Notes under the pieces: generated by a model
What the model was told of the DNA's origin: nothing
Database searches by the model: none
The model's input: only the letters and a program-made list of their open reading frames with translations
Shown: one piece after another, positions 1 to 8,514 of the stretch
How the letters are laid out: every line of letters starts with the position of its first letter
Numbering within the stretch: the first letter of the stretch is position 1
Source of the DNA: Paraburkholderia tropica
GTDB taxonomy: Bacteria; Pseudomonadota; Gammaproteobacteria; Burkholderiales; Burkholderiaceae
Reading direction: 5' to 3'
Length of the DNA stretch: 64,000 nt
NCBI RefSeq assembly: GCF_900109265.1
Contig: NZ_FNZM01000016.1
Coordinates: 62,001-126,000 of the forward strand
Made by a program: the position numbers and the translations under genes

Positions 1-120
1 ATTCTGGAGGACGTGGCTACGCGCGTTGCGCCACGGCTTGGATGGCGGGCGCGGGATGCACTAGCGGCGGCGAATGTTGCTATGCCGGATGTGGCGCGTG
101 ATCGGCGCGAAGTCGCTTGA
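1..120 (+). CDS. C-terminal end of an unidentified protein (5'-truncated by window edge)
   Basis: Frame 1 is open from the first base to a TGA at 118-120, giving 39 residues of normal composition (Ala/Arg/Val rich, GC-rich third positions). There is no initiation site inside the window, so the gene begins upstream. I do not recognise the family. It may instead be a chance open frame in GC-rich DNA. From 121 to 245 I see no gene. Confidence 0.35.
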   Translation: MLEDVATRVAPRLGWRARDALAAANVAMPDVARDRREVA

Positions 121-245
121 TCGCTCGCTCAATCGCTTAGTCACGGCGGGCATATCGTTCTCGCGAATGGCTGGTTGCGATACCCGTGCGCAAACATCAA
201 AATCATTCATTATCCTGATCAATATAACGAGGAATTCAATTCAGT

Positions 246-590
246 ATGAGCCGTGACCTTCTGATTCTGCTCCAGCCCGGTTTCTCCGATCCGGCTCATC
301 CCGGCGAACGTTTCATCTGCCCGCACGGTGCGCCAATCGAAGGGCTGCTCGCGAGCGATCCCGCGCGCGTGGCGCGACTCGACGTGAAGCGCGTGCCGTT
401 CGCGCGACCGCGTGCCGCCGTCGTTGCGGTGCTCGACGAAGCACATCAAGGTCTGCCCGTGCTGGTGTTCGGCGATGAACAGCCGCCGCCCGCCGACGCC
501 CAGACGCTCGGTGAGCGCCGCTTCGTCAACGACCCGCAGCGCATTCTCGCGTTGCTTGCCGAGCGCCACGGCTTTCCCAAAGTGCATTGA
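246..590 (+). CDS. DUF3088 domain-containing protein
   Basis: A 114-residue soluble protein starting with MSRDLLILLQPGF and carrying an early FxCPHG segment (about residues 26-30), a thioredoxin-like-sized layout that I associate with the DUF3088 family seen beside amino-acid metabolism genes in Burkholderia. The function of that family is unknown. A GAGGAA stretch lies about 12 bases before the ATG. It ends about 45 bases before the deacetylase start, so the two are probably cotranscribed. The single Cys near the N-terminus could suggest a redox role, but the classic CxxC is absent. Confidence 0.7.
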   Translation: MSRDLLILLQPGFSDPAHPGERFICPHGAPIEGLLASDPARVARLDVKRVPFARPRAAVVAVLDEAHQGLPVLVFGDEQPPPADAQTLGERRFVNDPQRILALLAERHGFPKVH

Positions 591-634
591 GTCTGCTCAC
601 GCATTCGCCCGCAGTCCGTCATCAGGAAATCGCG

Positions 635-1894
635 ATGTCCAATTTCGTATCGTCCGGCGAGGCACTCGCTGCCGCGCCGAATGAACCTTCGCCCGCGGCG
701 CTCGACTGGGTGCGTCGCCTCGTTTCAATCGACACCACGAGTCATCTGCCGAATCTCGGCCTGATCGAGATCGTGCGCGACGAACTCGCGCGCCACGGCA
801 TCGAAGCGACGCTGGTGCACGACCGGCGTGAGGGTTGGGCCAATCTCTTCGCGACGGTGCCCGCGCATGACGGCGCGCGCGACGGCGGCATCGTGCTCTC
901 GGGACACACCGATGTTGTTCCGGTGGCGGGGCAGCAATGGGACAGCGATCCCTTCGCGCCCGAAGTGCGTGACGGGCGTCTGTTCGGTCGCGGCACCTGC
1001 GATATGAAGGGGTTTATCGGCACGGCGCTTGCGTTGCTGCCGCACATTCGCGAGACGCGCCTCGCGCAGCCGTTGCACTTCGCGCTCTCGTACGATGAAG
1101 AAATCGGATGCGTGGGCGCGCCGCATCTGATCGCCGATCTCAAGCGGCGCGGCGTGCGGCCCGCCGGTTGCATCGTCGGCGAGCCGACTGGCATGCGCAC
1201 GGTGATCGCGCACAAGGGCATTCACACGTATCGCTGTTGCGTACGTGGCCACGCGGCGCATTCCTCGCTCACGCCGAAGGGGCTGAACGCGATCGAATAT
1301 GCGGCGCGCCTGATTTGCCATATCCGCGATATTGCTGATCAGTTTCGCGAACAGGGACCCTTCGACGACCTCTTCGACGTGCCGTTTACGACCGCGCAAA
1401 CGAGCCTGATCGAAGGCGGCAATGCGATCAACACGGTGCCCGCCGAATGTCGCTTCTCGTTCGAGTTCCGCAATCTGCCGAATGTGGCGCCGGAGACAGT
1501 GATCGGGCGCATCGAAGCGTGGGCGCGCGAAACGCTGTTGCCGCGGATGCGCGCCGAGCATCCGGCGGCGGCCATCGAGTTCGAGCGGCTTTCGTCGTCG
1601 CCGGGACTCGATGCCGCCGAGGAAGCGGCGATCACGCAACTCGTGCGCGCGTTGACCGGCGAGCGCGAGCGGCGCAAGGTCGCCTACGGCACTGAAGCGG
1701 GACTGTTTGCGCAGGCCGGTATCCCGACCGTGGTGTGCGGACCCGGCCATATCGAACAGGCGCATCGTGCCAACGAATACGTGTCGCTCGATCAGCTGGC
1801 GAGCGGCGAGCGTTTCCTGCGCCGCGTGATTCGCAGCCTCGAAGCGGACGATGGACTGGCCGCCGAGGCGGAACGCGCGGCGCTAGTCGTTTGA
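635..1894 (+). CDS. argE: Acetylornithine deacetylase-like M20 metallopeptidase
   Basis: M20-family enzyme of 419 residues that should hydrolyse N2-acetyl-ornithine or a related N-acyl amino acid in the cytoplasm with a dinuclear metal centre. Visible motifs are SGHTDVVP (about 89-96, His ligand), GTCDMKG (about 120-126, bridging Asp), YDEEIGC (about 153-159, catalytic Glu plus ligand), GEPT (about 182-185) and a C-terminal GPGHIEQAH with the last metal His. Length is close to the usual 385-420. The ATG at 635 is preferred over an upstream ATG at 587 because of an AGGAA motif just before it and because the family homology starts there. The neighbouring GNAT acetyltransferase suggests an acyl-amino-acid salvage role rather than the main arginine pathway, but this is inference. 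Confidence 0.85.
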   Translation: MSNFVSSGEALAAAPNEPSPAALDWVRRLVSIDTTSHLPNLGLIEIVRDELARHGIEATLVHDRREGWANLFATVPAHDGARDGGIVLSGHTDVVPVAGQQWDSDPFAPEVRDGRLFGRGTCDMKGFIGTALALLPHIRETRLAQPLHFALSYDEEIGCVGAPHLIADLKRRGVRPAGCIVGEPTGMRTVIAHKGIHTYRCCVRGHAAHSSLTPKGLNAIEYAARLICHIRDIADQFREQGPFDDLFDVPFTTAQTSLIEGGNAINTVPAECRFSFEFRNLPNVAPETVIGRIEAWARETLLPRMRAEHPAAAIEFERLSSSPGLDAAEEAAITQLVRALTGERERRKVAYGTEAGLFAQAGIPTVVCGPGHIEQAHRANEYVSLDQLASGERFLRRVIRSLEADDGLAAEAERAALVV

Positions 1895-1947
1895 ATGCGG
1901 GTGTCAGTGTGACGAGCATCCCAACAACATCCGGAGACGACGCCATC

Positions 1948-2502
1948 ATGGGCAATCGCGAACGCATCGAGACATTCGCAGACATCGCTATTTCATCCGC
2001 GCTGGATGAGCGTTTCGAGCGCGTGTCGGTGCGCGATCCGCGCGCACGGCCGCTATTCGAAGAACTGGAGTACGAATATCGCAGCCGCTACGAGGATGTG
2101 ATTTCGACGCAGGAACTGCGCAACGAAATGACGCGCTACGCCGATGATCTGTTTGCACCGCCCAAGGGCGCTTTCGTGCTGCTGCTTCGCGGCGAGACGG
2201 CGGTGGCGGGCGGCGCGTTCATGCCGCACGCCGATGCGGGCACGGCCGAGTTCAAACGCATCTGGGCGAGCCGCGCGCTGCGCCGCCAGGGGCTTGCGCG
2301 GCGCGTGCTCGGCGAGCTGGAAAACGAAGCCGCACGCCTCGGCTATACGCGCGTGTTTCTCGGCACGGGACCGCGTCAGCCAGAAGCCATTTCGCTCTAT
2401 ACGCATAGCGGTTATACGCTGCTCTCCGCGCACGATTTCGGTGAGGATGCGCCGCCTGGATATCACTTCGAAAAGCTGCTCGCGCGCGGTGCAGGTACGT
2501 GA
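1948..2502 (+). CDS. GNAT family N-acetyltransferase
   Basis: A 184-residue acetyltransferase. The acetyl-CoA-binding motif A reads as LRRQGLARRVLGELE (about residues 111-125), matching the Q/RxxGxG/A pattern, followed by beta-strand and 'LYTHSGY' near residue 152, typical of the GNAT C-terminal half. It should transfer acetyl from acetyl-CoA to an amine; the substrate cannot be read. The ATG at 1948 follows a CCGGAGACGA stretch (GGAG about 12 bases upstream). An in-frame earlier start (1735) would run inside argE and is rejected. It lies 53 bases after the deacetylase stop, same strand, so the two probably act on the same metabolite pool. Confidence 0.85.
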   Translation: MGNRERIETFADIAISSALDERFERVSVRDPRARPLFEELEYEYRSRYEDVISTQELRNEMTRYADDLFAPPKGAFVLLLRGETAVAGGAFMPHADAGTAEFKRIWASRALRRQGLARRVLGELENEAARLGYTRVFLGTGPRQPEAISLYTHSGYTLLSAHDFGEDAPPGYHFEKLLARGAGT

Positions 2503-2599
2503 ATCATTGCGCCGAATTTACGGAGCGCGAACGCGTGGCGCAAGTGCATCGCTTCGATGGCGGCCCGAAGACGTCAAGCTTGTTTACCTCGTTTTTCGA

Positions 2600-3175
2600 T
2601 CACAACGGATCGCGCCGTCCCGTCATGCGTCCGAGAATATCGATGTGCTGGACGAGCTGATGATAGAGCACGGCTAGCACATGGCCTGCTATCAGCAGAT
2701 AGGACAGGTAGGCCAGCCAGTAATGGATCGTCGCCCCCAGATGCACCAGCAGCTTGTCCTGCGGAATGACGGAGGGAAGCGTGAAGAGCCAGAACCAGTT
2801 GACCAGATGACCGCCGCCATACGAAGTGAGATAGCCGCTGACCGGCATGGCGAAGAGGATCAGATACAGCAGCCCGTGACCGAGGCTCGCGAGCCGTTGC
2901 TCGAACGCGGGAATACGTTTGGGCAGCGGCGGCGCGGATCCTGACAAACGCGCAACGACGCGAATGAGCGTGAGCAGCAAGATGGTCAGGCCAATCGATT
3001 TGTGCAGATTGACCCAGCCGCCATGTGAGGGATCGTGACGGTCCATCGTCGTCATATACCAGGCAATGGGAATGACCACGAACATGCAGAGTGCCGTCAG
3101 CCAGTGAAGGACGCGCAGCGCGGTGCTGTAGACGAGGACGGTCGTGGGGCGCGTCGAGGGCGAAGTGCGGGACAT
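2600..3175 (-). CDS. Cytochrome b561 (prokaryotic di-heme membrane cytochrome)
   Basis: A 191-residue four-helix membrane protein of the bacterial CybB/b561 family. Helices are visible around residues 18-40, 56-75, 95-115 and 150-175, with heme-ligand candidates His in RVLHW (helix 1), NLHKSIG (helix 2 start) and the two His residues HYWLAY and AGHVLA in the last helix. It should carry electrons between ubiquinol and a periplasmic or membrane partner, possibly superoxide. The ATG at 3175 is preferred to a TTG at 3217 that adds 14 non-homologous residues. It is convergent with the GNAT gene and stands alone. A second b561 paralogue is at 54.4 kb. Confidence 0.88.
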   Translation of the reverse strand: MSRTSPSTRPTTVLVYSTALRVLHWLTALCMFVVIPIAWYMTTMDRHDPSHGGWVNLHKSIGLTILLLTLIRVVARLSGSAPPLPKRIPAFEQRLASLGHGLLYLILFAMPVSGYLTSYGGGHLVNWFWLFTLPSVIPQDKLLVHLGATIHYWLAYLSYLLIAGHVLAVLYHQLVQHIDILGRMTGRRDPL

Positions 3176-3638
3176 GGCGGGAATTTTTCTAATGAGTGTG
3201 ACGCAAGCCTGCCACAAAACATCGTGCGCGGACGCATCGCGTTCGACGGGGTTTTATTATCCGGCGTTACACGGCACGCGGCTGATAGCCAATCGTCAGG
3301 TTGGCGGGTGACGCTTCGATGATGATCGCGAGCGCGCGCGCAGCCCGGCTTCCCCGGCCACTGACGCGCCACCTGCGATGTGACCGTCCGTTCGCGACGA
3401 TCGTGCGCGATATATGCAAAGACGAATAAGTCACTTCAATTGCAATGTGTCGGATTCCATACTGACTCTCGCGTATGCGCGGCGGGTGGCGAGATGCCGG
3501 ATTCGCCGCCGCGTATTTGAATAGCAGCTTTTCTTGGTTGGAGGCGATGCAGTTTCCTCGCATAGTGGAATCCAGACGTCTATAGACGGCAGCGGCCGGG
3601 ATGGCCGGCACGTTGCCGCTGTTCTCATGGAGGCACAC
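3176..3638. other. Intergenic region upstream of the encapsulin operon
   Basis: About 460 bases between divergent b561 and rhodanese genes. Several open frames cross it on both strands, but none has a convincing start, composition or family. It should contain the promoter of the encapsulin operon; a run of AT-richer sequence around 3420-3545 is the best place to look. I could not fix a -35/-10 pair or an activator site with confidence. Confidence 0.5.
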
Positions 3639-4106
3639 ATGACGGTGGAATTGCACGAAAAGCCGCTGCACGCGGATCTCGAAGCGGCGCGCGAAGCCGC
3701 GCAAACGGCGGGTTTGAGCTACGCGGGCAGCGTGACGCCGCAACAGGCGTGGGCGCTGCATCAAGCGGGTGACGCGGTGCTCGTCGACGTGCGCACGGCG
3801 GAAGAGCGCGCATTCGTCGGACAAGTGCCCGACACGCTGCATGTGCCCTGGGCGACGGGCACGAGCCTCACGCGCAATCCGCGCTTCGTGCGCGAGCTTG
3901 AGGCGAAAACGGGCAAATCCGCCGCGATCGTGCTGTTGTGCCGCAGCGGCAATCGCTCGGCGCAGGCGGCCGAGGCGGCGGCGAAAGCGGGCTTTGCACA
4001 GGTGTTTAATGTAAGCGAGGGCTTCGAGGGCGATCTCGACGAGACGCGCCGCCGAGGTCGGCAAAATGGCTGGCGTTTCCACGGCTTGCCGTGGGTGCAG
4101 GACTGA
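3639..4106 (+). CDS. Rhodanese-like sulfurtransferase of the encapsulin locus
   Basis: Single-domain rhodanese of 155 residues. The domain runs from about residue 33 (TPQQAWAL) to the end, with VLVDVRTAEE (47-56) and the active-site loop CRSGNRS beginning at Cys101, which would carry persulfide. It is a soluble cytoplasmic protein that moves sulfane sulfur. The ATG at 3639 has GGAGG about 6 bases upstream; the ATG at 3627 lies inside that Shine-Dalgarno and is rejected. It is the first gene of the cluster leading to serine acetyltransferase, encapsulin and cysteine desulfurase. Rhodanese is a regular member of Family 2A encapsulin loci, so it probably receives or removes sulfur from the compartment (inference). 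Confidence 0.9.
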   Translation: MTVELHEKPLHADLEAAREAAQTAGLSYAGSVTPQQAWALHQAGDAVLVDVRTAEERAFVGQVPDTLHVPWATGTSLTRNPRFVRELEAKTGKSAAIVLLCRSGNRSAQAAEAAAKAGFAQVFNVSEGFEGDLDETRRRGRQNGWRFHGLPWVQD

Positions 4107-4154
4107 CTCGATCCCGTACGCCGCATCCAGAACCACCACAACGAGGGACCCGGC

Positions 4155-5093
4155 GTGACCGCTTTTCATGTGACTGAAATCGTTGACGCGCTGCAGGCCG
4201 TCCGGCAGCAGTGGCGCGAGCGCCAGCGGCGCGCGCTCGAACCGGGCGGGCGCGATCTGCCCGCACGCGAGGCGCTCGCGCAGGTCGTCGAAACGCTCAA
4301 GGGCGTGCTGTTCCCGATGCGGCTCGGGCCGCCCGATCTGCGTCAGGAAAGCGAAAACTTCTACGTGGGCCATGCACTCGACGCGGCGCTGCACGGCTTG
4401 CTCGCGCAGGCGCGTCTTGAGTTGCGCTACAAGGCGCGGCGCGCCGATGCGGATTCCGGTTCGGACATCGATGCGCGCGCGGCGGCGGCAGTGCAGGCAT
4501 TCGCGCGTCGGCTGCCGGAGATCCGCGCGCTGCTCGACAGCGACGTGCTCGCGGCCTACACGGGCGATCCGGCGGCGGGCAGCGTGGACGAGGTGCTGCT
4601 CTGCTATCCGGGCGTGCTCGCGATCATTCACCACCGCTTCGCGCACGAGTTGTACCGGCTCGGGCTGCCGCTGCTCGCGCGCATCATTTCGGAACTCGCG
4701 CACGCGGCGACCGGCATCGATATTCATCCTGGTGCGCAGATCGGCAGCGCGTTCTTCATCGACCACGGCACCGGCGTGGTGATCGGCGAAACGGCCGTGA
4801 TCGGCGAGCGCGTGCGCGTGTATCAGGCGGTCACGCTCGGCGCGAAGCGCTTTCCGCGCGACGCGGCGGGCAACCTCGAAAAGGGCCTCGCGCGTCATCC
4901 GATCGTCGAGGACGACGTCGTGATCTACGCGGGCGCGACCATCCTCGGCCGCGTCACGCTTGGGCGCGGCGCGGTGATCGGCGGCAACGTCTGGCTCACC
5001 GAGAGCGTGCCGCCGTTCTCGCACATCACGCAGGCGATCACGCGTCACGAAACGCGCGCATCGGCGGCGCTCAGCGCGGGCGTGCCGTCATGA
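4155..5093 (+). CDS. epsC: Serine O-acetyltransferase (EpsC type)
   Basis: A 312-residue serine acetyltransferase forming O-acetylserine from serine and acetyl-CoA, the first step of cysteine synthesis. The N-terminal helical half carries CYPGVLAIIHHRFAHELY (about 152-170); the C-terminal left-handed beta-helix starts at GIDIHPGAQIG (about 188) and includes the catalytic DHGTGVVIGE block and VTLGAKRF. The start is GTG at 4155 behind ACGAGGGA; no in-frame ATG fits. It is 48 bases after the rhodanese and overlaps the XRE gene by 4 bases. In cyanobacterial Family 2A systems (SrpI/SrpH) the equivalent gene is also next to the shell gene, linking compartment sulfur to cysteine synthesis. Confidence 0.92.
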   Translation: MTAFHVTEIVDALQAVRQQWRERQRRALEPGGRDLPAREALAQVVETLKGVLFPMRLGPPDLRQESENFYVGHALDAALHGLLAQARLELRYKARRADADSGSDIDARAAAAVQAFARRLPEIRALLDSDVLAAYTGDPAAGSVDEVLLCYPGVLAIIHHRFAHELYRLGLPLLARIISELAHAATGIDIHPGAQIGSAFFIDHGTGVVIGETAVIGERVRVYQAVTLGAKRFPRDAAGNLEKGLARHPIVEDDVVIYAGATILGRVTLGRGAVIGGNVWLTESVPPFSHITQAITRHETRASAALSAGVPS

Positions 5094-5353
5094 ACGGCAT
5101 CGTCCACGACTTCGGCGCGACGGTGCGGCGTTTGCGCGAGGCGCATGCGTGGTCGCAGGAGCGCCTCGCCGAACATGCGGGCCTGAACCGCACCTACATC
5201 GGCGAAATCGAGCGCGGGACCGCGATTGCGTCGATCGTCACTGTCGAGAAGCTCGCGCTCGCGTTCGGCGTGGGCGTGGCCGAACTGCTGGCCGGTTCGG
5301 CGCTGATCGTGTCGGGCGAACGCGCGCGCGCAGCAGGCGGCCTGCGCCCCTGA
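5090..5353 (+). CDS. Small XRE-family HTH regulator
   Basis: An 87-residue protein that is almost entirely one Cro/C1-type helix-turn-helix (about residues 9-68): TVRRLREAHAWSQERLAEHAG, then NRTYIGEIERG as recognition helix, then VEKLALAFGV. There is no sensor domain. Its ATG overlaps the serine acetyltransferase stop (ATGA), showing translational coupling and therefore cotranscription with the sulfur operon. The closest type I recall is the short XRE proteins near cysteine biosynthesis genes. It probably autoregulates this operon; ligand unknown. Confidence 0.85.
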   Translation: MNGIVHDFGATVRRLREAHAWSQERLAEHAGLNRTYIGEIERGTAIASIVTVEKLALAFGVGVAELLAGSALIVSGERARAAGGLRP

Positions 5354-5518
5354 GCCGCTTCTTTTCTTCCACCTGCTTTTGATGCAACGCGTGCACCGCC
5401 GCGTGCGCGCTGCGTGTTGACGCCTATAGCCGGTTGAAGTGCGCACAGTGGCTTTTCATAATCGCCACTCGTCATAAGCAATGTGTTTTTTGTTCTAAGC
5501 AACCGGAGCCCCTTGTCC

Positions 5519-6451
5519 ATGTCCACGACTTTGAGCAGTCAGACGGCGCTTGGCGATAATGCCGCGCGTCAGTTGGCGAACGCCACCAAGACCGTCCCGC
5601 AGCTTTCCACGATCACGCCGCGCTGGCTGACGCACCTGCTGCAATGGGTGCCGGTCGAAGCGGGTATTTATCGCCTGAATCGCGTCAAGGATCCCGAAGC
5701 CGTGCGCGCGGCCTGCACCGCGCGCGAAGACGAAGGCACCTTGCCGCGCACGTTCGTGCCGTACGAAGAGCAGCCGCGCGAATATTTCCTGAACGCGGTA
5801 AGCACGGTGCTCGACGTGCATACGCGTATTTCCGATCTCTATAGCAGCCCGCACGATCAGATCAAGGAGCAACTGCGCCTCACGATCGAGACCATCAAGG
5901 AGCTGCAGGAGAGCCAGCTGATCAACAATCCCGATTACGGTCTGCTGGCCAACGTCGAGGAAGATCAGCGCATTTTTCCGCTCACGGGCGCGCCCACGCC
6001 CGACGATCTCGACGAACTGCTCACCAAAGTGTGGAAGGAGCCTGCGTTCTTTCTCACGCATCCGCTCGCGATCGCCGCGTTCGGACGCGAATGCACGCGC
6101 CGTGGCGTGCCGCCGCCGACGGTCAGCCTGTTCGGCTCGCAGTTCCTCACGTGGCGCGGCATTCCGCTGATTCCCTCGGACAAGGTGCCGGTCGCCGACG
6201 GCAAGACCAAGATCCTGCTGCTGCGCGTGGGCGACAAGCGTCAGGGCGTGGTCGGTCTCTATCAGCCGGGTGTGGCGGGCGAGCAGGGGCCGGGGCTGTC
6301 GGTCCGCTTCATGGGCATCAACAACCAGGCGATCGCTTCGTATCTGATCTCGTTGTACTGCTCGCTCGCGGTGCATTCTCCGGATGCGCTGGCCGTCCTC
6401 GATGAAGTGGAGATCGCCAAGTACCATGACTATCCCGACACCTACCGTTAA
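5519..6451 (+). CDS. Family 2A encapsulin nanocompartment shell protein
   Basis: A 310-residue HK97-fold capsid-like protein that self-assembles into a protein shell in the cytoplasm. Diagnostic segments are the N-terminal arm with TPRWLTHLLQWVPVEAGIYRLN (about 34-55), the E-loop region EDQRIFPLTGAPTPDDLDELL (about 152-172), HPLAIAAFGRECTRRGVPPP (about 186-205) and the C-terminal A-domain stretch RFMGINNQAIASYLISLY (about 262-279). Length matches Family 2A shells such as cyanobacterial SrpI. The ATG at 5519 gives the usual N-terminus; an ATG at 5483 would add 12 odd residues. It follows the XRE gene by 165 bases and overlaps the cargo gene by 26 bases. It should enclose the downstream cysteine desulfurase. 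Confidence 0.95.
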   Translation: MSTTLSSQTALGDNAARQLANATKTVPQLSTITPRWLTHLLQWVPVEAGIYRLNRVKDPEAVRAACTAREDEGTLPRTFVPYEEQPREYFLNAVSTVLDVHTRISDLYSSPHDQIKEQLRLTIETIKELQESQLINNPDYGLLANVEEDQRIFPLTGAPTPDDLDELLTKVWKEPAFFLTHPLAIAAFGRECTRRGVPPPTVSLFGSQFLTWRGIPLIPSDKVPVADGKTKILLLRVGDKRQGVVGLYQPGVAGEQGPGLSVRFMGINNQAIASYLISLYCSLAVHSPDALAVLDEVEIAKYHDYPDTYR

Positions 6452-8471
6452 TCCCGCGGCCGTCGAGCATCCGCCGTTGCCGGGCGGCTTGCCGGACCCC
6501 GCGACGCTGGCGAGTCTCGCGAACGCGTTCTTCAGCGCGCTGCCGGGCGGTAAGAGCGGTGTGTCAGCGCCCGTTGTCGCGAGTCCCGATGTATCCGCGG
6601 GCAGCGGCGCGACGGGCGGCTTGCCGTCGGCGCTGCCGGCTGCGGCGCCGATCCTCGCGTCGGTCAGCAATCCCGCGCCGGCCGGTTCGCCGCTGGCGGG
6701 ACCGGGCGGCACGGGCACGGGCGTGCCCGGCTTCGCGCCGCCGCAAGGCAAGGCGCCGGGGCTGAATCTCGCGCCGTCCGCGCCCACGCACGTGCTCTCG
6801 CTCGGCAATCGCGCACCCGCGCTCGCGCCGCATGCGGCCGCTGCAAACGGGCTGCCGGATTCCGCCGTGTCGATTGCGCCGGCGCTCGAACCGCGTGCGG
6901 CCGGAGCGCTGCTCGGCGTGCCGCCGGTGCAGGAGGCGGCGAGCCCGACGCACGCACCGCCCGCTACGCCTGCCGCCACGGGACCGTCGCCGTTCTATTT
7001 TCTGCACGGCGCGCAGAACGGCTGGCACGGGCGGGCGCAGGACATCGACGTGCCCGTTCATGGTCACGGCCAAGGACAGGCTTCGCCGCAAGCGTTCGGC
7101 CTGCCCGGCGGCGACGTGTTGCGCGATCTCGTCGTGTTCGAACCGCGCAGTGTGGGCGTACCCAGTGTGAGCGGAGTAAGCGGCGAAAGCGCGCGCTATT
7201 TCGTCGACGAGCGCGAGGCGGCCGTGCCGCACGGTCTGAAGTCGTCCGCGCATCCGCCGTTCGATGTGAACGCCGTGCGCCGCGATTTCCCGATCTTGCA
7301 GGAGCGCGTGAACGGCAAGCCGCTGATCTGGTTCGACAACGCGGCGACGACGCACAAGCCGCAAGCCGTGATCGACCGGCTCGCCTATTTCTACGCGCAC
7401 GAGAACTCGAACATCCATCGCGCCGCGCATGCCCTCGCGGCACGCGCAACCGATGCCTACGAGCATGCGCGCAAGACCGTGCAGCGCTTCATCAACGCGT
7501 CGTCGCCGGATGAGATTGTGTTCGTGCGCGGCACCACCGAGGCGATCAACCTCGTGGCGAAAAGCTGGGGCGCGCAGAACGTGGGCGAGGGCGACGAGAT
7601 CATCGTCTCGCACCTGGAGCATCACGCGAACATCGTGCCGTGGCAGCAACTGGCCGCGCAGAAGGGCGCGCGTCTGCGCGTGATTCCCGTCGACGATTCC
7701 GGCCAGGTGCTGCTCGACGACTACCGCAAGCTGCTCAGCGATCGTACGAAAATCGTGTCGGTCACGCAGGTGTCGAATGCGTTGGGGACGGTGGTGCCGG
7801 TGCGCGAGATCGTCGAGCTGGCGCATCGCGCGGGCGCGAAGGCGCTCGTGGACGGCGCCCAGTCGATCTCGCACATGCGCGTGGACGTGCAGGCGCTCGA
7901 CGCGGACTTCTTCGTGTTCTCGGGCCACAAGATCTACGGCCCGACCGGCATCGGCGTGGTGTACGGCAAGCGCGAGGTGCTCGAAGCGATGCCGCCGTGG
8001 CAGGGCGGCGGCAACATGATCGAGGACGTGACCTTCGAGCGCACGGTGTTTCATGGGCCGCCCGCGCGCTTCGAGGCGGGCACCGGCAATATCGCCGATG
8101 CGGTGGGGCTGGGCGCGGCGCTCGACTACGTGAGCCGTGTCGGCATCGAGAATATCGCGCGCTACGAGCACGATCTGCTCGGCTACGCGACGAGCGTGCT
8201 CGCGCCCGTTGCCGGCGTGCGACTCGTAGGCACCGCGCGCGACAAGGCCAGTGTGCTGTCGTTCGTGCTGAAGGGCTACACGACGGCGGAAGTGGGGCAG
8301 GCGCTCAGCGAAGAAGGTATCGCGGTGCGCGCGGGCCATCATTGCGCGCAGCCGATCCTGCGGCGCTTCGGTCTCGAAGCGAGCGTGCGTCCGTCGCTCG
8401 CGTTCTACAACACCTGCGATGAAGTTGATGCGCTGGTGGCGGTCGTGAGGCGGCTCGCGTCGCGCGGTTAG
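6426..8471 (+). CDS. Encapsulin cargo: SufS-like cysteine desulfurase with long N-terminal targeting domain
   Basis: A 681-residue protein in two parts. Residues 1 to about 278 are Pro/Ala/Gly-rich, low complexity and probably disordered, with more conserved islands at LPDPATLASLANAFFSAL (about 21-38), PSPFYFLHGAQNGWHG (about 188-203) and a region ending YFVDERE; this fits the cargo-loading domain of Family 2A systems. The rest is a complete PLP-dependent group II cysteine desulfurase: FDNAATTHKP near 300, PLP lysine in SGHK (about Lys501), and catalytic cysteine in GHHCAQP (Cys640). It releases sulfur from cysteine as a persulfide, leaving alanine, inside the shell. The start ATG lies inside the last 26 bases of the shell gene, so translation is coupled. 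The operon ends here. Confidence 0.95.
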   Translation: MTIPTPTVNPAAVEHPPLPGGLPDPATLASLANAFFSALPGGKSGVSAPVVASPDVSAGSGATGGLPSALPAAAPILASVSNPAPAGSPLAGPGGTGTGVPGFAPPQGKAPGLNLAPSAPTHVLSLGNRAPALAPHAAAANGLPDSAVSIAPALEPRAAGALLGVPPVQEAASPTHAPPATPAATGPSPFYFLHGAQNGWHGRAQDIDVPVHGHGQGQASPQAFGLPGGDVLRDLVVFEPRSVGVPSVSGVSGESARYFVDEREAAVPHGLKSSAHPPFDVNAVRRDFPILQERVNGKPLIWFDNAATTHKPQAVIDRLAYFYAHENSNIHRAAHALAARATDAYEHARKTVQRFINASSPDEIVFVRGTTEAINLVAKSWGAQNVGEGDEIIVSHLEHHANIVPWQQLAAQKGARLRVIPVDDSGQVLLDDYRKLLSDRTKIVSVTQVSNALGTVVPVREIVELAHRAGAKALVDGAQSISHMRVDVQALDADFFVFSGHKIYGPTGIGVVYGKREVLEAMPPWQGGGNMIEDVTFERTVFHGPPARFEAGTGNIADAVGLGAALDYVSRVGIENIARYEHDLLGYATSVLAPVAGVRLVGTARDKASVLSFVLKGYTTAEVGQALSEEGIAVRAGHHCAQPILRRFGLEASVRPSLAFYNTCDEVDALVAVVRRLASRG

Positions 8472-8479
8472 AGATCGGG

Positions 8480-8514
8480 GGGCCGGTGTTGATTCGGCGC
8501 CGGCCCGCTGTTTT
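8480..8514 (+). terminator. Rho-independent terminator of the encapsulin operon
   Basis: Inverted repeat GGGCCGG (8480-8486) / CCGGCCC (8500-8506), extendable by an inner pair, followed by GCTGTTTTA. It starts 8 bases after the desulfurase stop and precedes the convergent FAD oxidase gene. Confidence 0.75.

Noticed and set aside
1735..1947. N-terminal extension of the GNAT gene
   Set aside because: Lies inside argE in another frame and is Arg-rich; the ATG at 1948 starts the conserved protein.
3267..5048. 593-residue open frame on the minus strand
   Set aside because: Runs antisense through rhodanese and serine acetyltransferase, both of which have intact active-site motifs.
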